Of a stretch of 64,000 bases of DNA, positions 36,732 to 47,956 are shown piece by piece. The translations under genes were made by a program, and so were the position numbers. Origin of the DNA: Variovorax sp. IB41 (GTDB lineage Bacteria; Pseudomonadota; Gammaproteobacteria; Burkholderiales; Burkholderiaceae_C). The stretch spans positions 245,325 through 309,324 of the forward strand of contig NZ_JAEFCB010000005.1 of the NCBI RefSeq assembly GCF_016405905.1, written 5' to 3'. The notes under the pieces were generated by a model. That model made no database searches and was not told the DNA's origin. It worked only from the letters and a program-made list of their open reading frames with translations. Positions within the stretch are counted from its first letter, which is position 1, and each line of letters begins with the position of its first letter.

Positions 36732-38849
36732 ATGCCAGAGAACACCGAAGCCATAGCAGACCTGAAGAAACTGGACCCGATCGGGCCGGCGAAACAGGGC
36801 GAATTCATCCGCTACCCCGACTCCCCGTTCGAGCTTTTCCAGCCGTATCCGCCGGCCGGCGACCAGCCCAAGGCAATCGACGGATTGGTCGAGGGCGTGA
36901 TCGACGGCGAGGTGTTCCAGACGCTGCTGGGCGTGACGGGCTCGGGCAAGACCTTCACCATGGCCAACGTGATCGCGCGGCTGGGCCGCCCGGCCATCGT
37001 GTTCGCGCCCAACAAGACCCTGGCCGCGCAGCTCTACAGCGAGTTCCGCGAGTTCTTTCCGAAGAACGCGGTCGAGTACTTCGTGAGCTACTACGACTAC
37101 TACCAGCCCGAGGCCTACGTGCCGCAGCGCGACCTGTTCATCGAGAAGGACTCCTCGATCAACGAGCACATCGAGCAGATGCGCCTGTCGGCCACCAAGA
37201 GCGTGCTGGAGCGGCGCGACACGGTCATCGTGGCCACGGTGAGCGCCATCTACGGCATCGGCACGCCCGAGGACTACACGCAGATGCGTTTCATCATGCG
37301 GGTGGGCGACAAGATCGGGCAACGCGACGTGATCAGCCGGCTGATCCGCATGCAGTACACGCGCAATGAACAAGACTTTGCGCGCGGCACGTTCCGCGTG
37401 CGCGGCGACACGATCGACGTGTTTCCGGCCGAGCACAGTGAACTGGCGATCCGCATCGAGCTGTTCGACGACGAGATCGAGTCGCTGCAGCTGTTCGACC
37501 CGCTCACGGGGCGCATCCGCCAGAAGATCCCGCGCTTCACCGTGTACCCGTCGAGCCACTACGTGACGCCGCGCGACAAGGTGCTGGGCGCGGTCGAGAC
37601 CATCAAGATCGAACTGTCCGAGCGCCTGAAGGAATTCGTGGGGCAGGGCAAGCTGGTGGAGGCGCAGCGCCTGGAGCAGCGCACCCGCTTCGACCTGGAG
37701 ATGCTGGCCGAGATCGGTCACTGCAAGGGCATCGAGAACTACTCGCGCCACCTCTCGGGCGCGGCGCCGGGCGATCCGCCGGCCACGCTGACGGACTATC
37801 TCCCGAAGGACGCGCTGATGTTCCTCGACGAGAGCCACCAGATGATCGGCCAGCTCAACGCGATGTACAGCGGCGATCGGGCACGCAAGACCACGCTGGT
37901 CGAGTACGGCTTTCGTCTGCCTTCGGCGATGGACAACCGGCCGCTCAAGTTCGAGGAATTCGAGAAGCGCATGCGGCAGGCGATCTTCGTCTCGGCCACG
38001 CCGGCGCAGTACGAAAAAGACCATTCGGGCAACGTCGTCGAGCAGCTGGTGCGGCCCACGGGCCTGATCGATCCCGAGGTCGAGGTGCGTCCCGCCACGC
38101 ATCAGGTGGACGACGTGCTGGGCGAGATCCGCATTCGCGTCGACAAGAACGAGCGCGTGCTCATCACCACGCTGACCAAGCGCATGGCCGAGCAATTGAC
38201 CGACTACCTGGGTGACAACGGTGTCAAGGTGCGCTACCTGCACAGCGATGTGGACACGGTCGAGCGGGTGGAAATCTTGCGCGACCTGCGCCTGGGCACC
38301 TTCGACGTGCTGGTGGGCATCAACCTGCTGCGCGAAGGCCTGGACATTCCCGAGGTGTCGCTGGTCGCGATCCTCGATGCGGACAAGGAAGGGTTCCTGC
38401 GCGCGGAGCGTTCGCTGATCCAGACCATCGGCCGCGCGGCGCGGAACCTGAACGGCAAGGCGATCCTGTATGCGGACCGCATGACCGAATCGATGAAGAA
38501 GGCCATCGACGAGACCGAGCGCCGCCGCGCCCGCCAGATTGCCCACAACGAGGCCAACGGCATCACGCCGCGCAGCATCGTCAAGCAGGTGCGCGACCTG
38601 ATCGACGGGGTCTACAGCGAGAAGACCGGCAAGGAAATGGCCAAGCTCGACCTGGAGCGCGCCAAGGTCGAGGACATGAGCGAGAAGGACATCGCGCGGG
38701 AAATCAAGCGGCTGGAGAAGCTCATGCTCGAACACGCACGCAACCTCGAATTCGAGAAGGCGGCGCGGGTTCGGGACCAGCTGGCGCTGCTGCGCGAGCA
38801 GGCGTTCGGGGCTGCGGGCGGCGACAACATCGCAATCCTGCCGTCGTAG
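36732..38849 (+). CDS. uvrB: Excinuclease ABC subunit B
   Basis: A 705-residue DNA repair helicase. Walker [11 protein letters not shown], the beta-hairpin [34 protein letters not shown], the DEAD-like FLDESHQ, the YRxRxAR-like motif IGRAARN, and the C-terminal UVR domain ([29 protein letters not shown]) are all visible. With UvrA it verifies damage and loads UvrC for nucleotide excision repair. The N-terminus before the family start ([17 protein letters not shown]) is ~35 residues longer than in E. coli. No canonical LexA box (CTGT-N8-ACAG) is found; only CTGT-N5-ACAG overlaps the start region. Confidence 0.97.
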   Translation: MPENTEAIADLKKLDPIGPAKQGEFIRYPDSPFELFQPYPPAGDQPKAIDGLVEGVIDGEVFQTLLGVTGSGKTFTMANVIARLGRPAIVFAPNKTLAAQLYSEFREFFPKNAVEYFVSYYDYYQPEAYVPQRDLFIEKDSSINEHIEQMRLSATKSVLERRDTVIVATVSAIYGIGTPEDYTQMRFIMRVGDKIGQRDVISRLIRMQYTRNEQDFARGTFRVRGDTIDVFPAEHSELAIRIELFDDEIESLQLFDPLTGRIRQKIPRFTVYPSSHYVTPRDKVLGAVETIKIELSERLKEFVGQGKLVEAQRLEQRTRFDLEMLAEIGHCKGIENYSRHLSGAAPGDPPATLTDYLPKDALMFLDESHQMIGQLNAMYSGDRARKTTLVEYGFRLPSAMDNRPLKFEEFEKRMRQAIFVSATPAQYEKDHSGNVVEQLVRPTGLIDPEVEVRPATHQVDDVLGEIRIRVDKNERVLITTLTKRMAEQLTDYLGDNGVKVRYLHSDVDTVERVEILRDLRLGTFDVLVGINLLREGLDIPEVSLVAILDADKEGFLRAERSLIQTIGRAARNLNGKAILYADRMTESMKKAIDETERRRARQIAHNEANGITPRSIVKQVRDLIDGVYSEKTGKEMAKLDLERAKVEDMSEKDIAREIKRLEKLMLEHARNLEFEKAARVRDQLALLREQAFGAAGGDNIAILPS

Positions 38850-38880
38850 GCCGGAAGTCCGCGTTCTTCAAGGGGTTGGC

Positions 38881-38898
38881 GCTGGGGTTTACCCCAGC
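38881..38898. promoter_or_regulatory. Perfect hairpin between uvrB and the isc promoter
   Basis: GCTGGGG-TTTA-CCCCAGC, with 7-bp arms, 31 bases after the uvrB stop and 20 bases before the isc -10 box. It may end uvrB transcripts (no T-tract follows) or serve as an operator over the isc -35 region. Confidence 0.4.
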
Positions 38899-38914
38899 AG
38901 AGTTGAGGGCCTTC

Positions 38915-38943
38915 TGCTATACTTGACCGAAACACTCAACAAC
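38915..38943 (+). promoter_or_regulatory. isc operon promoter with IscR type-1-like site
   Basis: An extended -10 element TGCTATACT (38915-38923) overlaps ATACTTGACCGAAA (38919-38932) and CACTCAACAAC (38933-38943). Against the E. coli type-1 IscR consensus (ATASYYGACTRWWW then YAGTCRRSTAT), 21 of 25 places agree by my count. Holo-IscR repression of its own operon is expected. A 140-base leader with hairpin ACTGGT-TC-ACCAGT (38983-38996) follows. Confidence 0.65.
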
Positions 38944-39083
38944 AAAAACTAGAACTTCGCGATGAAGGACCGACTCCTACCGACTGGTTCACCAGTGTCA
39001 AGGGTCGGGCAGGGCGGAGACGAAGTCACCGCGGTCCAGGACCAAGGTGTCATTTCAACGGTAAGCACTTGAAGGAGCTTGCG

Positions 39084-39620
39084 ATGCGTCTCACTACCAA
39101 AGGCCGTTTTGCGGTCACCGCCATGATCGATCTGGCCCTGCGCCAGAACACCGGTCCGGTCACCTTGGCTGCAATCAGTCAGCGGCAGCAGATTTCGTTG
39201 TCGTACCTCGAACAACTGTTCGGCAAGCTGCGCCGTCACGAATTGGTCGAATCGACCCGCGGTCCCGGCGGCGGCTACAGCCTCGGCCGCAAGGCTGCGG
39301 ACATCACGGTGGCCGACATCATTGTTTCCGTCGATGAACCCATCGATGCCACGCAATGCGGCGGCAAGGAAAATTGCCTCGGCGAAGCCGGCCGCTGCAT
39401 GACGCACGAGCTGTGGGCTTCGCTGAACCAGCGCATGGTCGAGTTTCTCGATTCCGTCACCCTGCAGAAGCTGGTAGACGACCAGATCGCCAAGGGCGTG
39501 CAGATCGAAAACAAGCCGGTCGTCAAGCGCGCGATCTCGGCCCAGCCTGTGGTCAAGCCGATTCGCGTGAATGCGCCGAATTCGGTGTTCGCCCTCGGCA
39601 ACGTCTTCGCCAAGTCCTGA
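39084..39620 (+). CDS. iscR: Fe-S cluster assembly transcriptional regulator IscR
   Basis: A 178-residue Rrf2-family regulator starting [19 protein letters not shown]. The winged HTH spans 1-70 ([33 protein letters not shown]). The cluster ligands are Cys92, Cys98 and Cys105 in [14 protein letters not shown] with a following His, one residue longer than the E. coli spacing (92/98/104). It senses [2Fe-2S] status and represses the operon it leads. AAGGAG is 6 bases upstream of the ATG. The basic C-terminal tail is ~20 residues longer than usual. Confidence 0.95.
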   Translation: MRLTTKGRFAVTAMIDLALRQNTGPVTLAAISQRQQISLSYLEQLFGKLRRHELVESTRGPGGGYSLGRKAADITVADIIVSVDEPIDATQCGGKENCLGEAGRCMTHELWASLNQRMVEFLDSVTLQKLVDDQIAKGVQIENKPVVKRAISAQPVVKPIRVNAPNSVFALGNVFAKS

Positions 39621-39708
39621 TGCCCTGAATCGCGGCAAGCGCCTTCGGGCGCAGCTGCGAGAGAAGCCCAGATCAAAGAACAACCCCCCACGCCAGCCCG
39701 AGCCAGCC

Positions 39709-40929
39709 ATGGACGTCACTCCTCATTTCCCGATCTATCTCGATTACGGCGCGACCACGCCGGTCGACCCGCGTGTGGTCGACGCCATGATTCCCTGGTT
39801 GCGCGAGCACTTCGGCAACCCGGCGTCGCGCAGTCACGCATGGGGCTGGGAAGCTGAAGAGGCGGTCGAGAAGGCGCGCGGCCAGGTGGCGGACCTGATC
39901 AATGCGGACCCCCGCGAGATCGTCTGGACCTCGGGTGCCACCGAGTCCATCAACCTCGCTCTCAAGGGCGCGGCCCAGTTCTACAAGGGCAAGGGCAAGC
40001 ACCTGATCACGCTGAAGACCGAGCACAAGGCTGTGCTCGACACCATGCGCGAGCTCGAGCGCCAGGGCTTCGAAGTCACTTACCTCGACGTCGAGGAAAA
40101 CGGCCTCGTCGATCTGGACAAGTTCAAGGCGGCGATCCGCCCCGACACCATCCTGGCCAGCGTGCTCTTCGTGAACAACGAGATCGGCGTGATTCAAGAT
40201 GTGGTCGCGCTGGGCAACGTCTGCCGCGAAAAGGGCGTGATCTTCCACGTCGATTCGGCCCAGGCCACCGGCAAGGTCGATATCGACATCACGCAATTGC
40301 CCATCGACCTGATGAGCCTCGCCTCGCACAAGACCTACGGCCCCAAGGGCATCGGCGCCCTGTACGTGCGCCGGAAGCCCCGCATTCGCCTCGAAGCGCA
40401 GATGCACGGCGGCGGTCACGAGCGCGGCATGCGCTCGGGCACCTTGCCCACGCACCAGATCGTCGGCATGGGCGAGGCCTACCGCATCGCCAAGCTCGAG
40501 ATGAAGGACGACATCGCCCATGCGCGCCGCCTGCAGCAGCGCCTGCTCGATGGCCTGAAGGATGTCGAACAGGTGTTCATCAACGGCGACCTCGAACGCC
40601 GTGTGCCGCACAACCTGAACATGAGCTTCAACTACGTCGAAGGCGAGTCGCTGATCATGGGCATCAAGGGCCTGGCGGTGTCGTCGGGTTCGGCCTGCAC
40701 CTCGGCCAGCCTGGAACCCAGCTATGTGCTGCGCGCCCTCGGCCGCAGCGACGAACTGGCCCACAGCAGTCTTCGCATGACCATCGGCCGTTTTACGACC
40801 GAAGAAGAAATCGACTACGCCATCTCGACCATCAAGCACAACGTGGCCAAGCTGCGCGAGCTGAGCCCCCTCTGGGAGATGTTCCAGGACGGCGTCGACA
40901 TCAGCACGATCCAGTGGTCGGCCCACTGA
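39709..40929 (+). CDS. iscS: Cysteine desulfurase IscS
   Basis: A 406-residue PLP enzyme. PLP Lys208 lies in [12 protein letters not shown], the catalytic persulfide Cys330 in [17 protein letters not shown], and the C-terminus ends [25 protein letters not shown] as in E. coli IscS. It takes sulfur from cysteine and hands it to IscU, TusA and others. The start [18 protein letters not shown] fits the family; upstream in-frame residues are non-homologous. Second gene of the isc operon. Confidence 0.97.
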   Translation: MDVTPHFPIYLDYGATTPVDPRVVDAMIPWLREHFGNPASRSHAWGWEAEEAVEKARGQVADLINADPREIVWTSGATESINLALKGAAQFYKGKGKHLITLKTEHKAVLDTMRELERQGFEVTYLDVEENGLVDLDKFKAAIRPDTILASVLFVNNEIGVIQDVVALGNVCREKGVIFHVDSAQATGKVDIDITQLPIDLMSLASHKTYGPKGIGALYVRRKPRIRLEAQMHGGGHERGMRSGTLPTHQIVGMGEAYRIAKLEMKDDIAHARRLQQRLLDGLKDVEQVFINGDLERRVPHNLNMSFNYVEGESLIMGIKGLAVSSGSACTSASLEPSYVLRALGRSDELAHSSLRMTIGRFTTEEEIDYAISTIKHNVAKLRELSPLWEMFQDGVDISTIQWSAH

Positions 40930-40995
40930 CACGAACGCAGACACGAACGGCCCGCCCCGAGGCTCCACGATTGAACAAAGTTTGAGAGGTACACC

Positions 40996-41415
40996 ATGGC
41001 ATATTCTTCCAAGGTCATCGACCACTACGAAAACCCCCGCAACGTCGGCTCCTTCGAAAAGGGCGACGACTCGGTAGGCACCGGCATGGTCGGCGCGCCG
41101 GCCTGCGGCGACGTGATGAAGCTGCAGATCAAGGTCAACCCCGAAACCGGCGTGATCGAAGATGCGCGCTTCAAGACCTACGGCTGCGGCTCGGCCATCG
41201 CCTCGTCCTCGCTCGTGACCGAATGGGTCAAGGGCAAGACGCTGGACGAAGCGGCTGCGCTCAAGAACGCGCAGATCGCCGAAGAACTGGCGCTGCCGCC
41301 GGTCAAGATCCACTGCTCGATCCTCGCGGAAGACGCCATCAAGGCGGCCGTGAGCGACTACAAGGCCAAGCACGGCGCCAAGACCGCCGAGCCGGCCGCC
41401 GAAGCTGTTCACTGA
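40996..41415 (+). CDS. iscU: Fe-S cluster scaffold IscU
   Basis: A 139-residue scaffold. Cluster ligands Cys37 ([10 protein letters not shown]), Cys64 ([12 protein letters not shown]) and Cys107 ([12 protein letters not shown]) are present, as is the HscA recognition motif LPPVK (100-104). The C-terminus has an 11-12-residue Ala/Glu-rich extension ([12 protein letters not shown]) beyond the E. coli length. It builds [2Fe-2S] and [4Fe-4S] clusters with IscS and passes them on with HscBA. Preceded by GAGAGG. Confidence 0.97.
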   Translation: MAYSSKVIDHYENPRNVGSFEKGDDSVGTGMVGAPACGDVMKLQIKVNPETGVIEDARFKTYGCGSAIASSSLVTEWVKGKTLDEAAALKNAQIAEELALPPVKIHCSILAEDAIKAAVSDYKAKHGAKTAEPAAEAVH

Positions 41416-41416
41416 A

Positions 41417-41740
41417 ATGGCCGTCACGCTGACCGAAGCCGCTGCGCGCCACGTCACCCGCTACCTCGGCAAACGGGGCAAGGGCGTGGGCGTGCGGCTG
41501 GGCGTGAAGACCACCGGCTGCTCGGGCCTGGCCTACAAGCTCGAGTACGTCGACGAGTTCACGCCTGAAGACGTGGTGTTCGAAGACCACGGCGTGAAGG
41601 TGCTGGTCGACCCGAAGAGCCTGGCCTACATCGACGGCACGCAACTGGACTTCGTGCGCGAGGGCCTGAACGAAGGCTTCAAGTTCATCAATCCGAACGA
41701 GCGCGATCGCTGCGGCTGCGGAGAAAGCTTTCGCATCTGA
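41417..41740 (+). CDS. iscA: Fe-S carrier IscA
   Basis: A 107-residue A-type carrier, with conserved Cys35 (TTGCSGLAY) and Cys99/Cys101 (DRCGCGESF) at the expected places. It delivers clusters to client proteins. It starts one base after the iscU stop. A terminator-like hairpin follows before hscB. Confidence 0.96.
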   Translation: MAVTLTEAAARHVTRYLGKRGKGVGVRLGVKTTGCSGLAYKLEYVDEFTPEDVVFEDHGVKVLVDPKSLAYIDGTQLDFVREGLNEGFKFINPNERDRCGCGESFRI

Positions 41741-41766
41741 TGCGTCGTCGCTGACCGCGACCACAG

Positions 41767-41797
41767 CCGCCACCATGTCATGTGCTGGCGGTTTTTT
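41767..41797 (+). terminator. Terminator-like hairpin between iscA and hscB
   Basis: CCGCCA (41767-41772), a 13-base loop and TGGCGG (41786-41791), followed by six T (41792-41797). It has the full form of an intrinsic terminator but lies inside the operon, only 6 bases before the hscB ATG. It may cause partial read-through and lower chaperone expression. Confidence 0.6.
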
Positions 41798-41803
41798 CTT
41801 GCC

Positions 41804-42322
41804 ATGAACCTGAACGACACCGACTTTGAACTGTTCGCCGTCCCGGCGACCTTCGCGCAGGACCGCACCGCGCTCGATGCGCGCTGGAAAGAGCTGCAGC
41901 GCGAGGCCCACCCGGACCGCTTCGCCGCGCAGGGCGCCGCGGCGCAGCGCGTGGCCATGCAGTGGTCGGTGCGCATCAACGAGGCCTACCAGCGGCTGAA
42001 GGACCCGATCCGCCGCGCGAGCTACATCTGCGAGCTGCACGACGCGCCACTGAACGCCGAGAACAACACGGCGATGCCGCCCGATTTTCTGATGCAGCAG
42101 ATGGAATGGCGCGAGGCGCTCGACGATGCAGGCGACATCGCCGCGGTCGAGAAGCTGCAGGCCGAAGTCGATGCCGGCCGCGCCCGCGTGCTGTCGTCGC
42201 TCGACTGGCTGATCGACGAGAAGGGCGACTACCCCGCCGCCGCGCAGCAGGTGAGAGCCCTCATGTTCATTGAGCGCTTCGGCGAAGACGTCGAAGCCAA
42301 ATTCGATCAGTTGGGACAATAA
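41804..42322 (+). CDS. hscB: Fe-S co-chaperone HscB
   Basis: A 172-residue J-domain protein. LNDTDFELFAVPATFAQDRTALDARWKELQREAHPDRF holds the HPD motif at 36-38, followed by the C-terminal three-helix IscU-binding domain (FLMQQMEWREALDDA). It brings IscU to HscA. There is no Shine-Dalgarno sequence before ATG 41804, which lies just after the hairpin T-tract; an in-frame ATG at 41780 lies inside the hairpin loop. Translation may depend on upstream coupling. Confidence 0.95.
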   Translation: MNLNDTDFELFAVPATFAQDRTALDARWKELQREAHPDRFAAQGAAAQRVAMQWSVRINEAYQRLKDPIRRASYICELHDAPLNAENNTAMPPDFLMQQMEWREALDDAGDIAAVEKLQAEVDAGRARVLSSLDWLIDEKGDYPAAAQQVRALMFIERFGEDVEAKFDQLGQ

Positions 42323-42328
42323 GCCCTT

Positions 42329-44191
<1,863 letters not shown>

Positions 44192-44200
44192 AACAACAAC

Positions 44201-44539
44201 ATGCCCACGATCAAGATCTACCCGCATCCCGAGTACTGCCCGCAAGGCGCCGAGATCACCGCGCCCGCCGGCACCTCGATCTGCGAGGCGCTGCTGGACA
44301 ACCACATCAACATCGAGCATGCCTGCGAGATGAGCTGCGCCTGCACCACCTGCCACGTGATCGTGCGCGAGGGCTTCAACTCGCTCAACGAAGCGGAAGA
44401 GGGCGAAGAAGACCTGCTCGACCGCGCCTGGGGCCTGGAGCCGCAATCGCGCCTGAGTTGCCAATCGATCCTGGCGCAGGAGAATGTGACGATCGAGATT
44501 CCGAAGTACTCGATCAACCACGCCAAGGAAAATCACTGA
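44201..44539 (+). CDS. fdx: ISC system [2Fe-2S] ferredoxin
   Basis: A 112-residue adrenodoxin-type ferredoxin. Cluster ligands are Cys42, Cys48, Cys51 (HACEMSCACTTCH) and Cys87 (LSCQSI), as in E. coli Fdx. It supplies electrons for cluster assembly. It is the last gene of the isc operon here; iscX does not follow. Downstream is an interspersed repeat and a dnaQ-type gene. Confidence 0.95.
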   Translation: MPTIKIYPHPEYCPQGAEITAPAGTSICEALLDNHINIEHACEMSCACTTCHVIVREGFNSLNEAEEGEEDLLDRAWGLEPQSRLSCQSILAQENVTIEIPKYSINHAKENH

Positions 44540-44548
44540 TGAGCGCCG

Positions 44549-44623
44549 CGCCGGGCCGCCCCAAGCAAGCTCGCACCCCCTCGGGGGGCGGCGAGGACAC
44601 GAAGTGCCGAGACAGGGGGCACG
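44549..44623 (+). repeat. Comamonadaceae-type interspersed repeat, copy A
   Basis: A GC-rich segment with a CCCCC-TC-GGGGGG stem, GGCGGCGA, ACACGAAGTG and a final AGGGGGC. The same series of blocks occurs at 53690-53765. The closing AGGGGG here serves as ribosome site of the following exonuclease gene. Confidence 0.55.
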
Positions 44624-44624
44624 C

Positions 44625-45347
44625 ATGACGCGCCAGATCGTCCTCGATACCGAAACCACCGGTCTCTCTGCAGAGAACGGCGATCGCATCATCGAGCTCG
44701 GCTGCGTGGAGCTGTTCGCCCGCAAGCTCACCGGCAACGACCTGCACATCTACTTCAACCCCGAGCGCGAGAGCCATGAAGACGCGCTGAAGGTGCACGG
44801 CCTGACGACCGACTTCCTGCGCGACAAGCCGAAGTTCGCCACGCTGGGCAACGACATCATCGAGTACCTGCGCGGTGCCGAAATCATCATCCACAACGCG
44901 GCTTTCGACGTCGGCTTCCTCAACAAGGAGTTCGAGCGCGCGGGCCTGCCGCTGCTGCGCAGCTTCGTGGGTGAAGTGACCGACACGCTGGCCATGGCCA
45001 AGCTGGTCTACCCGGGCAAGCGCAACTCGCTGGACGCGCTGTGCGACCGTTTCGGCGTCGACCGCTCGAACCGCACCTTCCACGGCGCCAAGCTCGACGC
45101 GCAGTTGCTGGCCGACGTCTACATCAATCTCACGCGCGGCCAGGATGCGCTGTTGATCGACGTGGCATCGAACGAGCCGGCACAGGGCACCACCGTGGTG
45201 GCGATCGACCTTAGCCAGTTCGAGCTGCCGGTGATCACGGCCGGCGAGCAAGAGCTGGCCGCGCACGAGGCGGTGTTGTCGCAGCTCGACAAATCCAGCG
45301 GCGGCCGCACGCTGTTTCGCCAAAATGGCGAAAATGCTGTGGCATAA
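44625..45347 (+). CDS. dnaQ: DNA polymerase III epsilon subunit (3'-5' exonuclease)
   Basis: A 240-residue DEDDh exonuclease. ExoI is MTRQIVLDTETTG with Asp8 and Glu10; ExoII is IIIHNAAFDVGFLN; ExoIII is RTFHGAKLDAQLLADVY with His and Asp. It proofreads within the polymerase III core. The ATG at 44625 has AGGGGG just ahead; an in-frame GTG at 44604 lies inside the repeat and is rejected. The C-terminal tail (~195-240) matches the polymerase-binding extension of DnaQ in length. Confidence 0.93.
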   Translation: MTRQIVLDTETTGLSAENGDRIIELGCVELFARKLTGNDLHIYFNPERESHEDALKVHGLTTDFLRDKPKFATLGNDIIEYLRGAEIIIHNAAFDVGFLNKEFERAGLPLLRSFVGEVTDTLAMAKLVYPGKRNSLDALCDRFGVDRSNRTFHGAKLDAQLLADVYINLTRGQDALLIDVASNEPAQGTTVVAIDLSQFELPVITAGEQELAAHEAVLSQLDKSSGGRTLFRQNGENAVA

Positions 45348-45403
45348 TCGAAGGCTTCGCACACAGCGCGATTGATTTCCACGGCACTGCATCCGCGTGC
45401 CAC

Positions 45404-45478
45404 GGGCGGTTAGCTCAGGGGTAGAGCACAGCATTCACACTGCTGGGGTCGGAGGTTCGAAACCTCCACCGCCCACCA
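45404..45478 (+). tRNA. tRNA-Val (anticodon CAC)
   Basis: A 75-base gene with CCA encoded. The acceptor arm GGGCGGT pairs with ACCGCCC, the D-arm is GCTC...GAGC, the anticodon stem CAGCA/TGCTG holds loop TTCACAC (anticodon CAC), and the T-arm GGAGG-TTCGAAA-CCTCC is intact. It reads GUG codons. A CATAAT box lies about 57 bases upstream, and a strong terminator follows. Confidence 0.97.
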
Positions 45479-45490
45479 CAATTCCACGAC

Positions 45491-45513
45491 ACGGCACCTT
45501 CGGGTGCCGTTTT
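45491..45513 (+). terminator. Intrinsic terminator after tRNA-Val
   Basis: ACGGCACC (45491-45498), tetraloop TTCG, GGTGCCGT (45503-45510), then TTT. A perfect 8-bp stem with a UUCG loop. Confidence 0.85.
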
Positions 45514-45530
45514 CGTTGGTGCCGCCGATG

Positions 45531-46328
45531 TCAGCGGAAGGGCACGCTGCGGTAGGGGCTGCGGGCGTCGCTCAGCAGCATGCGGTTCGTGCGAAGCAGG
45601 TGCTCCTCGCGAGCGTCGGAATAGCGCCAGATCAGGCCTGCGGCAATGTACGCGGCACTCACCTGCGACCAGTCGGCATAGGCCTCGCGCACTTGCAAAT
45701 TCAGCGCGCCGGCGAAGCCCGCGAATTCCCCGCGCTCGATGAATCCCAACTGCACCGCCCACCGCGACAGGCTCGCCAATCGCACGGCATCCCAGGCGAC
45801 CAGGTTGGTGATCTGGGGCGGTGAAGTCTTGAAGTGCTTGCGCAAGGCATTGACCCAGCTTGAACTGCCCGCCGTCAACTGGGTCAGGTCAGTCACCGAC
45901 CGCCCGCTCTCGGCCGCCAGCGCGCGGTAGTCCAGGCTCTTGCGCGCCTTGATCTGGAAGAACGCGGGAAACCATGCATCCATGACCAGCCGCAGCACAG
46001 CCGGCGTGCTCTGGGTTGCCTCGTCGATCGCGGCAACGGCCTGCCACGTGGACAGGTAGGTCGAACGCTGTCCTTCGTCTGCGAGCCAACGGGCCGTTTC
46101 CTCGAAGCTCTCGCGGTCGTGCACGTTCCAGACTTCGGCGATGCCCTCGCGCAGCTCGCCGTCGTCTTTTCCGGTGGCCACGGCATTCACGAAATCGCCG
46201 TTGAACGCGGACAGCGGTGCGCTCAGCGTGACCAGCCATTGCTCGTCGGCCGTGAGCGTCTCTGCGGTGCTGAAATGAAGCTTGTCGTTGTCGAGCAGCG
46301 CATGCCCGAGCGTGTCCCTGATGCCCAT
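45531..46328 (-). CDS. DUF1266 domain-containing protein
   Basis: A 265-residue protein starting MGIRDTLGHALLDNDKLHFSTAETLTADEQWLV. The C-terminal half (NLVAWDAVRLASLSRWAVQLGFI ... AYADWSQVSAAYIAAGLIWRY ... SPYRSVPF) has the WDxxR and W-S-x-V-S-A-A-Y pattern of DUF1266, a family of unknown function seen in E. coli YbeR/YbeU/YbeV. There is no signal peptide or membrane helix. It converges on the tRNA terminator and stands alone. About 240 bases upstream hold no gene. Confidence 0.75.
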   Translation of the reverse strand: MGIRDTLGHALLDNDKLHFSTAETLTADEQWLVTLSAPLSAFNGDFVNAVATGKDDGELREGIAEVWNVHDRESFEETARWLADEGQRSTYLSTWQAVAAIDEATQSTPAVLRLVMDAWFPAFFQIKARKSLDYRALAAESGRSVTDLTQLTAGSSSWVNALRKHFKTSPPQITNLVAWDAVRLASLSRWAVQLGFIERGEFAGFAGALNLQVREAYADWSQVSAAYIAAGLIWRYSDAREEHLLRTNRMLLSDARSPYRSVPFR

Positions 46329-46565
46329 TGATTTCCCTCCAATTTTTTCAAGCGTGTCCGCGCCCGGATCGGATGCCCGGGGCGTCGGATGCGGATCTTA
46401 AACAGCAGCTGTCGTTGAGTTCGATCTTCTTTGAGAGGGGTAAGACTTTGGTGTGAGCCGCAGATCGAACGCGAGCGAACTGTCGGCTTGCGCCGACGCC
46501 AGGTGCCGCTGCATGCTGGCCGGGTGTCCGCGGCAACGGCATAGAAGAGGGCAAAGGAGACGACC

Positions 46566-46688
46566 ATGGCCACCCATCCCGACCTTCCAACCCCCGTCAC
46601 ACCCGACCTGCCCGTCGAGCCCGATGAAGGGCCGAGCACACCGCCCAACGAGCCCACCGACCCCGAGCCGCCGCCCACCGCCACGTGA
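46566..46688 (+). CDS. Pro/Glu/Asp-rich micro-protein (40 residues)
   Basis: ATG 46566 to TGA 46688. The product begins MATHPDLPTPVTPDLPVEP and ends NEPTDPEPPPTAT, with about one third Pro, acidic and without hydrophobic core, so probably unstructured. A strong AAGGAG (46554-46559) sits 6 bases before the ATG, which argues that it is translated. It lies 32 bases before the flavoprotein gene, so it may act as a translated leader or a small acidic protein. Family not recognised. Confidence 0.5.
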   Translation: MATHPDLPTPVTPDLPVEPDEGPSTPPNEPTDPEPPPTAT

Positions 46689-46720
46689 GCCATGCGCGCG
46701 GGCCGCGATAAGCTCGCGCC

Positions 46721-47824
46721 ATGGACGAACTCGATTGCGCCGTCATCGGCGGTGGTGTGGTGGGACTGGCAGTGGCGCGCGCCTTGGCGCTCGCGGGCCG
46801 GGAGGTTTTGGTGCTCGAATCTGAAGGTGCCATCGGCACCGGGACCAGTTCGCGCAACAGCGAAGTCATTCACGCCGGCATCTATTACCCGCAGGGCTCG
46901 CTGAAGGCGCGCCTGTGCGTCGAAGGGCGGCACGCGCTCTACGCGTATGCGGCCGAGCGCGGCGTGCCGCACCAGCGCTGCGGCAAGCTCATCGTGGCGA
47001 CCTCTGCCGAGCAGGTGGGCCAGCTCGAAGCGATCCGCGTGAAAGCCGCAGCCAATGGTGTCGACGATCTTGTGCAGATCACCGCCGAGCAGGCCCAGGC
47101 AATGGAGCCGCAGTTGCATTGCACGGCCGCGCTGCACTCGCCCAGCACCGGCATCGTCGACAGCCACGCACTCATGCTGAGCCTGCTCGGCGACCTGGAG
47201 AACGCGGGCGGCATGCTGGCGCTGAAGTCGCCCATCACGCGCGCCGAATGCAGCGGCAGCGGCATCGTTCTGATCGCCGAGGACGGCACGGCGCTGCGCT
47301 GCCGCAGCGTCGTCAATGCGGCAGGCCTCGGTGCGCCGGCGTTGGCCCGACGGTTCGAGGGACTGCCCGCCTCAGCGATCCCGACCGAATATTTCGCCAA
47401 GGGCAATTACTTCACCCTCTCGGGCCGCGCGCCGTTCAGCCGCCTCATCTACCCGGTGCCCGAGCCCGGCGGCCTCGGCGTTCATCTGACGATCGACCTG
47501 GGCGGCCAGGCCAAGTTCGGCCCCGATGTGCAGTGGGTCGGTTCGGCCAATGACCTCGTGGTGAACCCCGCCCGCGGCGACGGCTTCTACGCCGAGGTGC
47601 GCAAGTACTGGCCCGCGCTGCCCGACGGTGGACTGATCCCCGGCTACGCCGGCATGCGACCCAAGATCTCGGGCCCGGGCGAGGCAGCGGCCGATTTCAG
47701 GATCGACGGTCCCGCGTCGCACGGCGTGCCGGGCCTGGTCAACCTGTTCGGCATCGAATCGCCGGGGCTCACCAGCAGTCTCGCGATCGGCGCCCACGTC
47801 GCGCGGCTGCTGGCCGATGCATGA
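46721..47824 (+). CDS. FAD-dependent oxidoreductase, L-2-hydroxyglutarate oxidase-like
   Basis: A 367-residue DAO-fold flavoprotein. FAD-binding [14 protein letters not shown] (10-23) is followed by [33 protein letters not shown] (the family signature), and the closing [22 protein letters not shown]. It probably oxidises L-2-hydroxyglutarate or a similar 2-hydroxy acid and passes electrons to the quinone pool. The length is close to LhgO (~400), with a shorter C-terminus. The symbol is withheld because substrate assignment is by likeness only. Confidence 0.82.
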   Translation: MDELDCAVIGGGVVGLAVARALALAGREVLVLESEGAIGTGTSSRNSEVIHAGIYYPQGSLKARLCVEGRHALYAYAAERGVPHQRCGKLIVATSAEQVGQLEAIRVKAAANGVDDLVQITAEQAQAMEPQLHCTAALHSPSTGIVDSHALMLSLLGDLENAGGMLALKSPITRAECSGSGIVLIAEDGTALRCRSVVNAAGLGAPALARRFEGLPASAIPTEYFAKGNYFTLSGRAPFSRLIYPVPEPGGLGVHLTIDLGGQAKFGPDVQWVGSANDLVVNPARGDGFYAEVRKYWPALPDGGLIPGYAGMRPKISGPGEAAADFRIDGPASHGVPGLVNLFGIESPGLTSSLAIGAHVARLLADA

Positions 47825-47956
47825 GGCCAATGCGCGCACAAGTCTGCACATCTGACGCGCATGAGGGGCTTTCGAGCCTGTAACATGAACCCCACGCCAT
47901 TTGCTGGCGTGAAGCCGCCGGCGCGGTGCCGGTGTCATCACGGAGGAAAGATTCCA

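Noticed and set aside
35430..38735. 1101-codon minus-strand frame spanning the aminotransferase and the antisense of uvrB
   Set aside because: Only the last 398 codons are a real protein. The rest is the mirror of uvrB, with the His/Arg/Leu/Gly-rich look of antisense in GC-rich DNA.
44604..44624. GTG start for dnaQ
   Set aside because: It is part of the interspersed repeat; the ATG at 44625 starts exactly at the ExoI strand.
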